Source of the DNA: Datisca glomerata
Taxonomy: Eukaryota; Streptophyta; Magnoliopsida; Cucurbitales; Datiscaceae
Length of the DNA: 64,000 nt
Reading direction: 5' to 3'
Assembly: GCA_003255025.1 (NCBI GenBank)
Contig: QANY01006224.1
Span: forward strand, 248,001 to 312,000
Part shown: in pieces, positions 48,339 through 62,309 of the stretch
How positions within the stretch are numbered: position 1 is the stretch's first letter
Layout of the letters: every line of letters begins with the position of its first letter
The notes under the pieces: model-generated
What the model was told of the DNA's origin: nothing
What the model saw: only the letters and a program-made list of their open reading frames with translations
Databases searched by the model: none
Made by a program: the position numbers and the translations under genes

Positions 48339-49490
48339 ATTACCCTTTTTCCAATTCTAAAATTGTAAATGATTTTTTACTTAAACACTCTCTGTAGCTT
48401 GCTTAAAAGATACATACACTCATTCTAGTTTTAAAAAAAGACAAATAGATCCAGACTATTATACATGTGTTTGTTTTATAATGAAATGGCGAAAACACCC
48501 ATGATCGACCAAACTTATGATCCACACTCAACATTTGACCTTACCCAACACATTACTGGACCTAACCAAAAGGCCAAAATAAAAAGGGCTAAATGATTGC
48601 GATTATTCAATTTAGAGAAAGCCTCAAACGCTCAAACTGGTTGTTCCAGTGATAATACCAGTATGGTCAGAAGCAGTGACAACAAAATCAGTGCATATCT
48701 GAAAAAGAAAGTGGTCAAACCAAGAACGTAACACTTTAGGGTAGGGTGTTGATAAGGTGTTTGATATGTAGAATTTATTGAAGGATATAATAAGTGTATT
48801 TAGAGAAAGAGTACAGGGAGAAGATGAAAGTTTCGAGAAAGATTAAACAAAAAAAATCAGTCCCTCTTAAGGCTTATTATTATAGCAAAGATGAAAATTT
48901 TCTAATTTTTTTATTATATATTAATGGAGAGCTTTTCTGCCCTTCTTCATGGTGAGTTTTTGTTCTTTTTTTTCCTTTTTAGTAAAGGAGTTGTTCAATT
49001 CAAATTGGAGTTGTTCAATTCAAATATAGTTTTAGGTTGCACGTTATGTCCTAAATGTAGAGTTGAAAGTGTTGTCAGTTGTTTAAACTCAGGTGAAATG
49101 TCGCTAAGAATTGTCATTAGGTATAATTAATAGAAAAAATTGTCCTCGGTTTTCGTTTTATGGAGAAACAACGACATAGATTACGTGAGAAAGTGTTTGG
49201 AAGCAGGTAAATTGAAAGGAAAATGAAAGGAAAAGTCTTTAAAAGAAAGAGAAAATGAAAACGTGGGAAACAGAGTAGTGGATTCTTGTATTCTTGTATT
49301 ACGGTGAAACCCCAAAGCTCCAATTAAATTTCATACAAAAAACTATGACATCACAAGAATTGAGTTATATATTTGTAAAATCGTCTCCTTCAAATGAGTA
49401 AAAGACAATAGACATCGGGTCATAATAAACTTCAGACGAGTCAAGAATATACTTTGGTATAGATTTAAAAATAAATATTCAGACAAATCT
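48339..49490. other. MITE remnants and unannotated intergenic DNA
   Basis: Directly after the target duplication, CCAATTCTAAAATTGTAAATG resembles the last part of the MITE at 49491-49700. From 48393 a second copy begins (TGTAGCTTGCTTAAAAGATA), with rearranged pieces to about 48545. A 20-base word starting GAGTTGTTCAATTC is tandemly repeated near 48987-49025. No gene is seen. Confidence 0.45.
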
Positions 49491-49700
49491 TGTAGTTTGC
49501 TTAAAAAACATAAACACTCATTCTAATTTAAAATATGACTCATATTTCCTTTAATGTTTGTTTTAAATGACAAGAAATCTCAAAGTTTGGTCGATGGTGT
49601 TTTGTCATTTCACCCTAAAATCAACACAATTGTAAATGACTTGACCTATTTATCTTTTCTCAAACTAGAATGGATGTCTGTGTTTTTTAAGCAAACCACA
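49491..49700. mobile_element. MITE, 210 bp, with clear terminal inverted repeats
   Basis: Left end TGTAGTTTGCTTAAAAAACA; right end, reversed, TGTGGTTTGCTTAAAAAACA. The match continues imperfectly for about 40 bases (ACTCATTCTAA/ATCCATTCTAG). The core has no coding sequence. Related pieces lie at 42960-43127 and 48344-48545. No clear target duplication was found. Confidence 0.75.
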
Positions 49701-52700
49701 TGAAGTCATTAGTGATGTAATCGATTCATTTTAGCTCGGTTTAGAGGATTTTTTCTAACGGAACCACAAATGCGGTTTTTAATGAATGTAAAACGAACTG
49801 AACTCGACCGTTTGAAGGGAAAACACTAACGTAAGCCTAGAAAATGTGAGAATACCCAAATAATGAAGTAGAAAATCTGACTTCAAAGAGATAATCAAGT
49901 AGAAAATCTGAGTTTCAAAGAGAACAAGTAAAAAACATCATTAGGTGCAACAAAAATACCATAAAAAGAATCAGAACCCCATTAAGCTATGTCTTTCGAT
50001 TTCAACAATGAATACCAGTTTTTTCAAGAAAAGAGAGTGAATACCAATGATAAATAAATAAAAATCACAACTTCGCACTTCCCTAACATCTCAAGAAAAC
50101 GAGCTTGACATTGAATGTGAGCAAGGAAAAAAGTGATGAATCTTCTACGTAATCAGATCCTTTATGCATTTGGATCCTAGAGGGAGAGACGTTGATGAAG
50201 TTTCTTTAGGTAGGACTGTGTCCATATTTTTTTGTGCAGGACACACCCTTCTTTGTTGCACATATGAGAACTCTTCGTTTAATCTGTAGAAAAATGAGTT
50301 TAGTGATTTTTTTTCTACAACTCTCGTAGATTTGCAAACTCACAGAGAGAGACAGAGGTTGAGGGCTAGGGTAGAGAGAGAGGGAATCAATATAGACTTC
50401 AAAGAGAGGAAGTGTTTGAGAGAAGAGACTGAGTTGAGAACTTGAGATTGAGAGGGACTGCTTTTGAGAGAGAAGAGAGAATGGGTTGAGAGAAGGGATT
50501 CATTGAGAGAGGGAAGAGAGAACATTCCAAAGAGATAATGGGTGAGAATGAGTGGAGAGGAAAGAATGAGTGGAGAGGAAGACGGTGATGGGACGAGAGG
50601 CGTAAAATGAAAGTTGACGATTTAGGATTTATGAAAAGTAGGAGTACATATATATATATATACTCCATTTTATTTGTTCGGTCGGTTTAATTGGTTTTAT
50701 TTACACTTCTGATGTTACTGTTCATAGTACTTTTTCCAAGGATTGTGGGTCCCACTTAATTTGTAATAAGAAACAATGGTAAGAGGAGTGCTAGGGTCAC
50801 TCAAATAAAAACTATTAGTTACTCTCTTAATTATGAAAACTGCCATTTCATCTCGCCATCGTCACCAATGTTTTATATCATATTTACAAATTGTCATTGG
50901 ATGCACTTTTAGAAAAATGAAACATAAAAACCAAAAAATTCTACATATTTATAATTACTTTATATTTAGTAAATCAAATTTTTTAGAGTATTTAAAAAGT
51001 TGATATAGTTGAATTTATTTTTCGTTTAATGAATAATAATTTGTCTGAAGTGAGAATTGAATTAATTTAAAATTTTAAAAAATTAGAAATAATACATATA
51101 AACAATGAAATTACGATGTGGTTTACTTATGATTATTTTAATTCAATTAATTGTTGCTTCTCTTTTCATTGATTATTACAATGTTACCATACGACATACA
51201 TACTATTAGTTTTCGCAAACTTAACCATATAATATTAATATAACAATGGTATTTGTAAAACAAAATCAAATTACATCATGTTTTTATATTTAAACATAGT
51301 ACTTTTATTATAATTTTTATTTTTCAGAAAAAAATATGCTGAAGATAACTAACAATATTTAAAAGTTGTCTTATAAATTGGACACTCATTGACAAAAATA
51401 ATTATAGTTCTGCCCCTATGTGTACATAATTTTAAAATCAAAAGAAATTCTAGTACAAGCATATTTCTACAAATGGATGTCCCTTTAATTATAATAAAAA
51501 AATTCTTAAAAGAAAAAGGTAGAATCAAAATAGAGTGTTCATATATATTATTTCTAACTAACATTAAATTTAATGATGCTAGATTAAAATTTAATAATGT
51601 TAAATGATGTTCAATTAAATTTTCGCAAAAATAATTCTAGTTGATTGAGTTATGTTCTGAGGAATTGAAGAGATCACAAACTAAAGTTTTGACAATGGAA
51701 AATAACACTCAAAATTAAAGAAATATTGTAAGTATTAGAAAGGCATCAACGTATTTTATAATGGCCAAATTAAGAATCTAACATAGTTTTAAAAATAAAA
51801 GAAAGAATAGCCTACATTTTAGGTATTTGTAAATATGATCAAATTAGAAACTAGCACAATACAATCTTAACTGCATAATGATTTGTCAAAAATACCTAAA
51901 CAAAATCTATTATAATAAGAGTGTTGTAATAAAAACAACACTAAGAAGCTAACTCTACTTAAAATTGACTATTTATGTAAAATGAAGAACAGATGAACTT
52001 TTAATAAAAGTTATTTAAAAAGTTACACAAATCCCTAATTTTTCCTTTTATAATGGGGCTAGATGTCCCATGACATGGGAAATCTGGTTACCTACGTTCC
52101 TCCATGGGAATTAAATTACCCGTGAATGAAATAAATTATATTTCACGGTAAATGTTAAAATTGAATTTTAAAGTACATAACTCATACCAAACATGAGAAT
52201 TGAATTAAAAATGGTTTCCCAGCTTTGATTTCCCAACCCTCTAACAATAACAAGATAATTCATCATGTTCAAAAACCAAAGGTACCAGAGGAAGTTGGGT
52301 AAATAAGTTAAATAATAAGTTCTGTAGTGAATATACAAGATTCATTTCCTCAACAATATATTTAAGATTATTATATTATATTGTCCAGTAATAACAATTA
52401 ACAACACTCACCTGCTATTGATACAACCAAAAACACTTGCAGTCTGCCAGTGATCAAGAACCAAGATACAGAAAATATAACAAAAATGAAAGAAAATACA
52501 GATTCTAAACAGGAAAAGAACAGAAAAAGGAAAAAATAACAATAAAAGACAAATACGACAGTGCCTCACCAATAGATAAACAGACTAAATAATGGAGAAA
52601 GTATCAGTGTCAAACATTTTCTAATTGTACAAATATATGCAATAGCATCAGATGATATACAACAGCATGCATATGATGGAGTTTGTTCGAAGAGCTTCGT

Positions 52701-52706
52701 CTCTAT
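49701..52706. other. Intergenic DNA 3' of the REN1-type gene
   Basis: No coding exon recognised. A two-copy tandem repeat of about 32 bases (AAGTAGAAAATCTGA...) lies at 49866-49928. The stretch 50340-50600 is a purine-rich GAGAGA-type low-complexity block, whose complementary open frame I take as an artefact. A short TA run is at 50648-50661. The rest is AT-rich. Confidence 0.45.
50340..50600. repeat. Purine-rich GAGA low-complexity block
   Basis: The plus strand is dominated by GAGAGAG, GAGAAGAGA and TTGAGAGA words for about 260 bases. The Ser/Leu/Pro-rich frame on the other strand follows from base composition. Confidence 0.6.
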
Positions 52707-55700
52707 TCAATTCCATGGAGGCGATGATGGTCTATTGATAAAGTTTTGTGATGATGATGTACCATAATTTAAATCAAGATTATGAAGTTGCTCCATGAGC
52801 TGAGATCGCCTTTCCTTGAAGAAGTCAAGACGCGTTGTTAATTCTACCAACGCAGAAGAGGGCACGGTTGCATGTCTTGCATAATCGACCTGGAACCACA
52901 TTCCGAGTATGATACTCGCAAAGTCAGCACAAAAAGAGAATAATAAAATGCATACATCTGATTTCGTATAATTATAAGGCAGAATATGAAGGTCAGAATC
53001 TTAGACTTGCAAAAAAAGGAGAATATTCACCTCTGCTGCTTTTGACGTAGAGGGTACAGAAGCAGAATCAATAGCACAAAGCTCGTCCATAGACATAATT
53101 GCGGATGCCTCCGTACTTTTCGAATCACTCAGGCTTGTTGTATCCATAAATTGCTTCCGAGATACATGCTTGCTATTACTAAGAGAGGTTAATATTTGTC
53201 CCTTAACATTTCTCCAATCACCACCTAGCAGATTCTCCTGTAGTAATAAAATAGTAATAATTAAATTGTTTAAAAATTTGGTCTATGTGACTAAGGGAAA
53301 TAATGGTGATATTTAATGACAAAAGAAGAAATTAAATTAAGCATGGCCGTGCGAAATATATGAGAAGGGATACCAATATACTAATTTTCATATCTGTAGA
53401 TTAACTATTTATGGACCATGTAGGCCATATAAGTTGAATTGTTAACAAAAATGACTGGACAACTCATCCAGTTTGAGCAACCTCAGATTTGCTAAGGCGG
53501 TCTCTTCAAAAACGGAATCGACGAACTAGAAAAGGAAACTAAGAAATAAAACAGCATTTAGTTAAATGTAGTAAACTAAACAATCCTCAGAATACAACGA
53601 CAACACTATAATAATATGAAGATACCTCAGTCCTTTGCTTTCTTTCATGATTTACAAAAGCAAGACTTGTATCAAAATCTTGCTGCGGAAATCTCCTACA
53701 GAAGAAAATTAGGATGATATTCAGGATAGCTTTTTGTAAGTAAATATATAAATATATTTCAATGTTACAGATAGTAATTGTATTTCAGATTCCATGAACA
53801 CGTTTTTAGAGATTACATGGTTAAACAAGTGCCTTCTTCAGCCACAAGATTTACTCTTAATAACTAGTAACCATTGCAGTATTTGTGGAAAAAACCATGG
53901 TATTGTTTAAGCAATTGAACATTTGGTTGCAACTTATTTTGGGAAAGAGGAAGAGCTTGCTGACGACGGTAAATTTTTTAATACTAGTTCAATCAACTGG
54001 ATTTGGTCTTCGGATTTGTGCTAGCCTCTAATATTATGGGAAAGGTCGAAGACACAGGAGGAGCACCCGCCAGGGCCCTAACCAACGTAGATAGACCAAG
54101 AACAGCAAATTGGTTTACCACTCTCTCAACTTCTACTACAATATTAATTCAGCCAGAAGAAAGCTTGGACTAGGCTCCGCAGCCATGCCTGCTTCCATCT
54201 TTCCTCCTGGCATGTAGAGATATCCCTGGCCAGGTGCACTTAACACATAACTACAGCTGTTCTCTTTCAAATAATAAAAACTGGAATGCGAAGGCAATCC
54301 GCAAATGCATTTAATTTGATCTCTTGAGTTCATGTTCAATGCATAGAGAAGAGAGAAGTACTAGAAAATCTAGTGAACGTTAAAATTTCTACAGTATGAA
54401 CTATGAAGTTTTAAACAGATTTTCCTCATGGATAAGGCTTAGAGTTGGCAAAACATTCATTATCCGAGCATTATATAATAGAGATAAGCACATCAGGTGC
54501 CAGGAAATGAGACACCTTACAGAACGTGCTAAAGTGAACCTAAAAATGTATGACTTGACCCGAATAAAAGTGGCACTAATTGATTAGTAAGTAGCAACTC
54601 TTAAACTTGAGCTGAGGAAATAACATGCTAGCTTGATTTCCACTCACAGTTGAGGATTATGATTTTGGACATGCTGATATCGGTCACATGCATCAGAGAG
54701 GGAACCATAGTGGTGTTGCCGCTGCTGATTTAGTTGATGGTGGAGCTCTGCAACTTTCTGTTTTAATCGGGCCACATCTGCTTCAGCAAGAGCAATCTCC
54801 TCAAGCTCAGCCCTTGTCTTCACGTCAGCTTAAGTCATAAGAATGTGTATGATTGAAGCATATGCAAGGAACAGGTAACATATAATTTGAAAGATCTAGA
54901 CAGACCTTAGAATCCATGCTCCGTGAACTATTAAATTGTCCAGAAGACATGCTTAGGCCAACCTCTAAAGCAGCCCTAAGATCCCTTTCAGCTTGCAACT
55001 GCTCTTGCAATCTCGAAACCTATGTAGCCATAAATAGGAAATCATAAAAGGTTAGTGCAGAGAATTACAATATGGTATTTTATCTGCATCTGCATCCTAA
55101 TGTAGTAATTCTACAAAAAGCAAAATGTTCATAAATAAGAACAAGACAAGATTGTAAACTACAGAGTCATGCAAAATAAGTTGCTTCACTGCCTTCACTT
55201 CTTCAGAAATATATAGATAGGAGTTTAAATGTACATAAATTGAAGATGCAAACAATGCCAATTCACGCAGGACGTTAAAACAACGTAAATTTCATTTGAT
55301 TGGCGAGCATATAAATTTGAAACAAGCCTCTTGCAGGTCCCAAACTTACCTTTGCTGTAACGAAAGAAGAACATGAACAATAACTCAAATAATGGTGTAT
55401 GCTATCTCCAGTATTCTTACTGATTATTGTATTATGCCAAGCTCAAACTTTTAAATTGAGTGCCAGAAACACAAGGGACGCCATCCTTCACACAATTTTA
55501 TTACTAATATCTAAACGATGCTCTTATAAAAAAAGTAATGAAATGATGCACCGTCATGTCTATGGTGGGTGGTGATATGACAATGTTTCATCGATGTAGA
55601 AACCTTAACTATTAACAATGATCTTATAACACATTTAGAATAATCAAGAATACTCCTAAATAAGGATACCGTTTCCTAGACTGCAGGAGCATGATGCATC

Positions 55701-58700
55701 GAGTATGTCATAATTGATATAAGCAGAAGAGGTACATTTACTAATGTGTGGACATATCAAATTGACAATATGAACCCAAAGCGTTTGATTGTGGTAGAGA
55801 AAAAGAAATGTAACATCTTGTCTCAATATGAAGGACGCTCATCTCATAAGTCATAACTGAATGCAAGAAACCGCAAGGGCCAAGGGGTTAACTCAAGTGG
55901 TAAAGGCTTTGGAATTGGAAGTTTCTACCTCCGAGGTCCAAGGTTTGAAATGACAATAAACCAGTCAACCCAGTTGATAGGGACCACGTCCTCTAGTGAA
56001 ACTTTTGAGGGCACGATGCATGAGTCCTATGTGATTAGTCGACGTACCCGTAAGTTGCTCAAGGCACCCATGGATACCAAAAGAAGAAAATACAGAATGC
56101 AAGAATGAGAGGGAGCTCAGGCATCTACAAAGATATTTTCTGTGGGTGGGTAATGCAGAAGCAATTTTATCCAAAAGAGAGAGCATATTAGCCTAGGTAA
56201 CATTTATTGACACATATTATAAGAGGAAAAACATATATCATAACATGAATAAATCCAACATTCGAAACAATATTCAGAGATCATGTACTACTATGTTCAA
56301 TATGAAATATAAGAAAGCAGATATAACCAGAGGAATCATGTTCGAAATTTTAGGGGTATGTAAGGGGGATTGCAGCGATTAATGAGTAATAGGGATTATA
56401 CATCTTGTTCAAGTGCCAACCGGCGCTCGTGCAAAGCTTGCTTCCTTCTCTCCAAGCTAGCTTGTAAAATTGCATTTCCCCTAGCCTAAATAAAATGACA
56501 ATTAACCAGTCAACCCAGTTGATAGTGAAAAGAAGAGGTCTCAGCCAAAGATATGTTACCTCCTTGGCAATTCTGTTTTGTAAATCAGTTTTTGTTATTT
56601 CAAGCCTCTGAATAGCAAGCCTACAAAAGATAATTGGATCACTAGTTTGAAAAGATAAAAAATCAGCACAAGCACATGTTACTTTATGAATAAAATTATG
56701 ATATTATAAACAGAGAGGATTAACTATCCAGGCCTCGTCAGCAACTTATATGAAGGATAAAAGAATTACTTTAAGAAAGCCATCCTTTCAAACTTGGTAG
56801 GCAATAAGCGATGCCAAGGAACAGGTAAGGCTTCATCTAGGCCTTTAATAACACCCAAATTATTATTGAAATTTAGATTTGTGTTCCATTACCCAAGAAG
56901 AGTGGTACAAAAACACAAGCAATGGACTAATTGCTCCATTAGATTATCAATTCTACTGCTTCTTCAGTATTCGATTATGATGATTGAATGCCAAAACCTT
57001 TTTATTTCCTATGAGCCTCCCTTACCATTTCAGAGTTAGAAAATTGTTTTTCCCGTTACCCTGGTTTCCCTTCTCCATTGAATCAAATATGTATCTAAGA
57101 ATTATGGGACCACTGAGTCCCTCCCTGCCATTCCCCTCCCTGGCAAAGCCGTATTCTTTAATAATTACAGGACTATTAAATCACTAAAGACAAATATCAA
57201 AGCACTTCCAGCAAGCAAATGGAATTATTTGCCAAAACAAAGTTGCAGCTGGAATTACCTCCAAAAATATTTCGTCACTATTTTACGGCCAAAAGCAGAC
57301 ACTTCAATAAAGATAAAATCCAGAAAGAAGCCATCTTACACAGAGTGCAATTCTCTTATGCAACACGCTCTGCTTCATTCCTAAATTTGATAAAACCTAA
57401 CAGCTATAGGAATCTAGTAAAGTTCTTCACTTAGGATGAGCAATGCACAACTCCCAGTGTAGTTTTACTTTACTAGTTTAAATAATCGCAATGTAAAAGA
57501 ACTCAAGCAATTATTTATGTTGATAAATGCTTCTACTGTCTTGGACGTCACAATCTCCTGTTAGGAAATAGCCCCAGTAAATCCAGGATACATTACTTCG
57601 ATAACCAAGTTCATGAAGTTTTGAACTGTTCTTGATAAGAAGACAAATTTAATCTAGTTATTTTGGCCATCAATAATCACCTGGTTATTGTCAAACTGGA
57701 GGTAACCCACCTCTATCCCATCTTTTCCGCTTTTCCTCTCCCTCCTCTATTCCCTATGTGCTTATCCTCCGTTTTCTTTTGTCTCTTTTCACTCCTCCGT
57801 TTTGCTATCCAATTTCCCCCCTCTACTTCTTATCCCTTCCGTTCTGTTTTCTTCTTTCGCTGGTGATGAGTTTTGCTCGGTTCCATTGTTTTCCTTCTTT
57901 TTTTTCTTCTTTCTGTGACTTATTTTCTCTCCGTCAATATCGTTTTCTTTTCTTGTTCTTATGTTCTTTGTTGTTCCATGGTCCTTCTATTTTTTTTATA
58001 GGAGTTCCATGGTCCTTCTATGAGGGGAGGGGGTTTTCTCCTACCAGTTGTGCAAGTGTTTCATCCTATCAGGATCTAGTTTTGTGGCGGTTTTGTGGTC
58101 AGCATGTTCTAGTTGCAGCCGTGGGTGCCCAGACTTTTTTTGGGTTGTTTTTGTCATCTTTATGCGTATTTGTAATTTTTTTCCATCCGGCCGAGCCAAG
58201 CGTGAACGGTGAAGGATTACAGAACGAGCCAGGATAGTTCTCTTGTGAGCTCTATCTTTCTTCCTGCATGTCAGTTTGTCTCTATTGGCATCGTCTGGTT
58301 CTTGTAATTGCTATTTGTATCTTGATCTAATAATTCATGTTAGTGTCTGGTAATGTAACTGCTTCGTTTTCAATGGTAATTTACTTTCAAAAAATAAAGC
58401 TCTCAAATTATGAGGAATCTCAGTGGGATGGGAATGAATACTTCCATGGCTCATTTTCCTTGACCATTTAAGCTTTCAAGATCAATGGTTAACTATTACC
58501 AGCAAACTGTCCAAGTCTCATATTTGTTCAATGTTTTTAGCAGGCTTCCAGAGTACAAGGAATCTGAGTGGTAAGGGCAGCACATACTTTCAAGGCCCAT
58601 TTTTTTACAACTAAAGTTTTCAAGATATGGTTACTTAACAAGCCTGCTAAAGTCCAGTCTATGTCACAAACAACAATGTCCAAGTGCAATCAATTTAGTT

Positions 58701-61700
58701 TGATTTGTTCATTTAACCACGTCACATAAAAAATGCGACCTCACAATATAGCAGAGAAGGATATAAATGAACATGTCAAGTTCTTAAGATCATGGACTGT
58801 TTCACCCCCTAGTTACATATGAATGAAGGTTCTATAACATTAGTGAGATTCTTTATAAGTAAAGCTTAGTACTATTCACCAACAAAAGACACCAAAAGGG
58901 TATTTCAACCTACAAAAAAAGTTATAAAAACAAATAGAATAGAGATTTTTGAGCCATGGTAAAAATTCATTTCAATAGAAAGAAAAATACTCAAATTTTC
59001 TTCCTTCTGACGGGAACAATAATTAATATATATAAATCACATAAACAAATATCGAACTCTTGCATACAATCTTTTCTTCATACAATAAATATGAGCAATA
59101 TATGAACAAGCAAAAAAGCTCAAAAGCAGATTTTAAGTTTGTAAAGAAATCAAATATAATAAGGATAATGCATATCTTACTCTTCTTCTCCAGAAGAATC
59201 AACTGATTCCATCGAGGGTGTCTTTCTAGCCTGCATTAAATCACTGATTTTATTACCGGATCTGAGAGATTGCACATTAATATACAATATAAAGTGCACT
59301 TATTACTATCCGTGTGATAAGGTGCAAAAACCTTGTTGAATCAATACCAGTACGTATCTGGTATAAGTTCATCGGAAAGTTGGACACTGACAATCCACAA
59401 ATCTGTGGGCAAAACTCAGCTTCTCTTTCCTTAACACTCTTCTCAGAAGAGTGTCAGCAGATGAGAAATTATTAATCAAATAAAGGACTAACAGTGATCT
59501 TATGAAGCTTAACAAACTTGTATAGTTAACTGCACAAAATAAATGTCTTCATGAATAGTCATAACCTTGGGATTCCACGTATTGTTATTGGAAAGATTGA
59601 AAGGTTGAGTAACAGACTAACAGCATTACATATGCCTAGATTCCATATTCCATCCATTTGAGGATAATCCTTCTCTAAATCGACAACCAATGGATTAAAA
59701 GCAAACCCACTTGACTTAGTTTTCTACAGAATCATAATGCTCGTATAGATTTGAGGGAGGACAGTAAGAGGACCTCAAATGAAGTAAATCAATACTAAAT
59801 TCGCCGTTGGTGGTGAGTCAAGCTAGTTAGCAGTGGGGAAAGACTGAAATAAATGGTTATTGAAAAATATTTTGGAAGTATCAAAAAGAACAAGAAGTTC
59901 TAAGTCTCAAGCTTGCATTTTTCAGGCGTCACTGCTAAGCACACTTTGAGGCTCGAGCTCAGACCAAGGAGCCAAAAGTCTGTCTCTGTTTGGCCCATCA
60001 AATTAATTTTTTGGATATGAACAAGTTAAACATGAGAAACTTTGAGTAAAGATACATATAGTCAAGCCAGGATTATGATTTTTCCCCATAAGCCTATGCC
60101 TGACTGAAATTAATTGGGTTTTGAACTGGCCATGATTCTATGTTCCAGCATGGCCCAAGAGTTCTCACCAACTGCTAACTCAACCTACAATATGCTCCAC
60201 TAAAAAGTAATTGATCTACCGCAGTAATTGAGAGCGATATAGGTAGCTGTACGGACAGTAAGATAGTGACTGCAGGATATTATAATAGAATGAATGCCCA
60301 TATAAGTGAGAATGACATTAAATGGTAGAGGTAGAGTTGATAAAAAAAGATGCACAGAAGTACATGCTTAGCATGGGTAGAAGTAACGAAACACAAACAC
60401 TAGTAAATATACGCTTAAAAAAAAGACATTGGTACTACAGTCTACAAGTACCAAAAGAGGCAAGCAAGCTCCACTTGACCCTAGCAATAAAATAAAACTA
60501 AAAGCCTAGAGAAGAATAAGAAACAGAAGGCATAAACATTCCCAGAAGAAATGGAACTGGAAAAATATATTAACTAGTTTAGAACCAATTGACAATTTCG
60601 GAGAATTCCCTTTTCTCTCTTTAACCCCAATAGAAATTCTCTCTTCAACTCCAATAGAAATTTTCTTGCTCTTGGTCTCCCAGCAAAAACAAAACATCAG
60701 TACATGTATGGTTAACTTTTAATTACTTCATGAAACTTAATAGAAGATAAGCATTAACAACAGGCAACTTACATTGTTCCTTCCCCACAATGTTGATCGC
60801 TTTGAAAGGTTTGAACTTGTAAGTTTACCAACTGACTTCCCAGCACCTGAGTCAAGACCAGACAGAGTTAAAGGATTCCCTGGATCCATGGAATTCAGAA
60901 TCTCTCCCATCGACCTGTAAGCTTCAGCAGTAGATGATACACTTGGAAGGTCTATCTTAGGAAGTGGATTTTCATTTCCTTTCTTCCGTTTTCTTTGTTC
61001 ATCAGTCATTTGACCATTAGGATTCGGAAGATCTAGAAATGAATTTGTACTTTCAAAAGCATGATTTTCTCTTGAGGATCCAACATCTGAGTCATCACCT
61101 CCAATTGGCTGTTTTCATAAAAAAAATGTTCAGAAGTTAGCTCGCCCTGGTTAATCATTAGAGCAAAATGGGGGGAGTGTAAAATTAATAGTTTTAGCAT
61201 CAACTTTAACTAACATTTACATACACATTGGCCCTCTAGGTTACGTCGTATCGCAGTGGAATCTTTACTGGTTATGCCAGCTTTGTGTCAGGATTATCTG
61301 TGTTGTAAAGGTTAAGGTAAACTCTCAAAGGACTATAAGCTTTAACATTGTATTATTATTTGTATTTTATGGTGCCTCATCAAAGGCGCTATAGAATTTT
61401 TCAGGGCAATGAGAATGATGCTGATGTACTGAGGTTAACAGTTGTTTTTCCTTTAAGGAAGTGAATGTCACTTAGCCGGAGCAGTACAAACTTTTAGGAG
61501 GCTTTTCTGTACATACTTGGCATCTGTTAGCTTTTTGTTTCTTATTCACAGCCTTTTGTTAATTTCTTTGAGTTAATACTCCTATCCATTTATGATTATC
61601 AATATGAAAAACTAACGAAAGGAAATCTCAATGCCTGCAGAAGTGCAATACGCATTGTCCACTGAATAGAGAAAGGATTCCACAGAGTTTTTTAGCACAG

Positions 61701-62248
61701 CTAAACTGTAACTTCTGTAAAATCTGCATCAATTTGAGCATATCCAAACTATAACTGATGTAAATATCAGAGATTTAGGCCAGTTATTTGAATCAGATTA
61801 GTTATATTTCATTTGGGTTTATGTTGGCATAATATGGCTTCATTAATTTTTAATTCTTATCAGTTAGCGTCCTGTCAATAAAGGATGGACAAAGAGTCAC
61901 TAAATTTAACTGGATGTTGATTTTTTTATCAAAGAACTGTATGTTGATTCGGCTCAATTCAAAAAGTGAGAGAGTAAAAAGTGAGAGCATTAGATATATG
62001 AAACTCGGTCGCATCAAATAGTGTTCAAGAAGTTGAGTAAGACAAAGATAAACGAAGAAGAAAAAATAAAGATGGTGGATTTTGTGTTCCATCTTGCAGG
62101 CACGCAGAATGGTGATGCTTGTACATTAATTTGCTAAAACATAACAAACAAGAATAATTATCAGCTTTCTTTAATTTTTCCGACTACAACCAAAAAGGGA
62201 ATATCTACAAATGTCCAAGCATATTTACATACATACATACATGGGTTG

Positions 62249-62309
<61 letters not shown>

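Noticed and set aside
50399..50668. Minus-strand frame of 89 codons
   Set aside because: Produced by the GAGA-type low-complexity block on the other strand.
55876..55955. A tRNA gene
   Set aside because: Box A and box B match a tRNA promoter, but the sequence does not form a full cloverleaf by eye and continues into a SINE body bounded by target duplications.
57758..58237. Plus-strand frame of 159 codons inside a REN1 intron
   Set aside because: Its Phe/Leu/Ser-rich content follows from a pyrimidine-rich stretch; no recognisable domain, and it lies opposite an intron.
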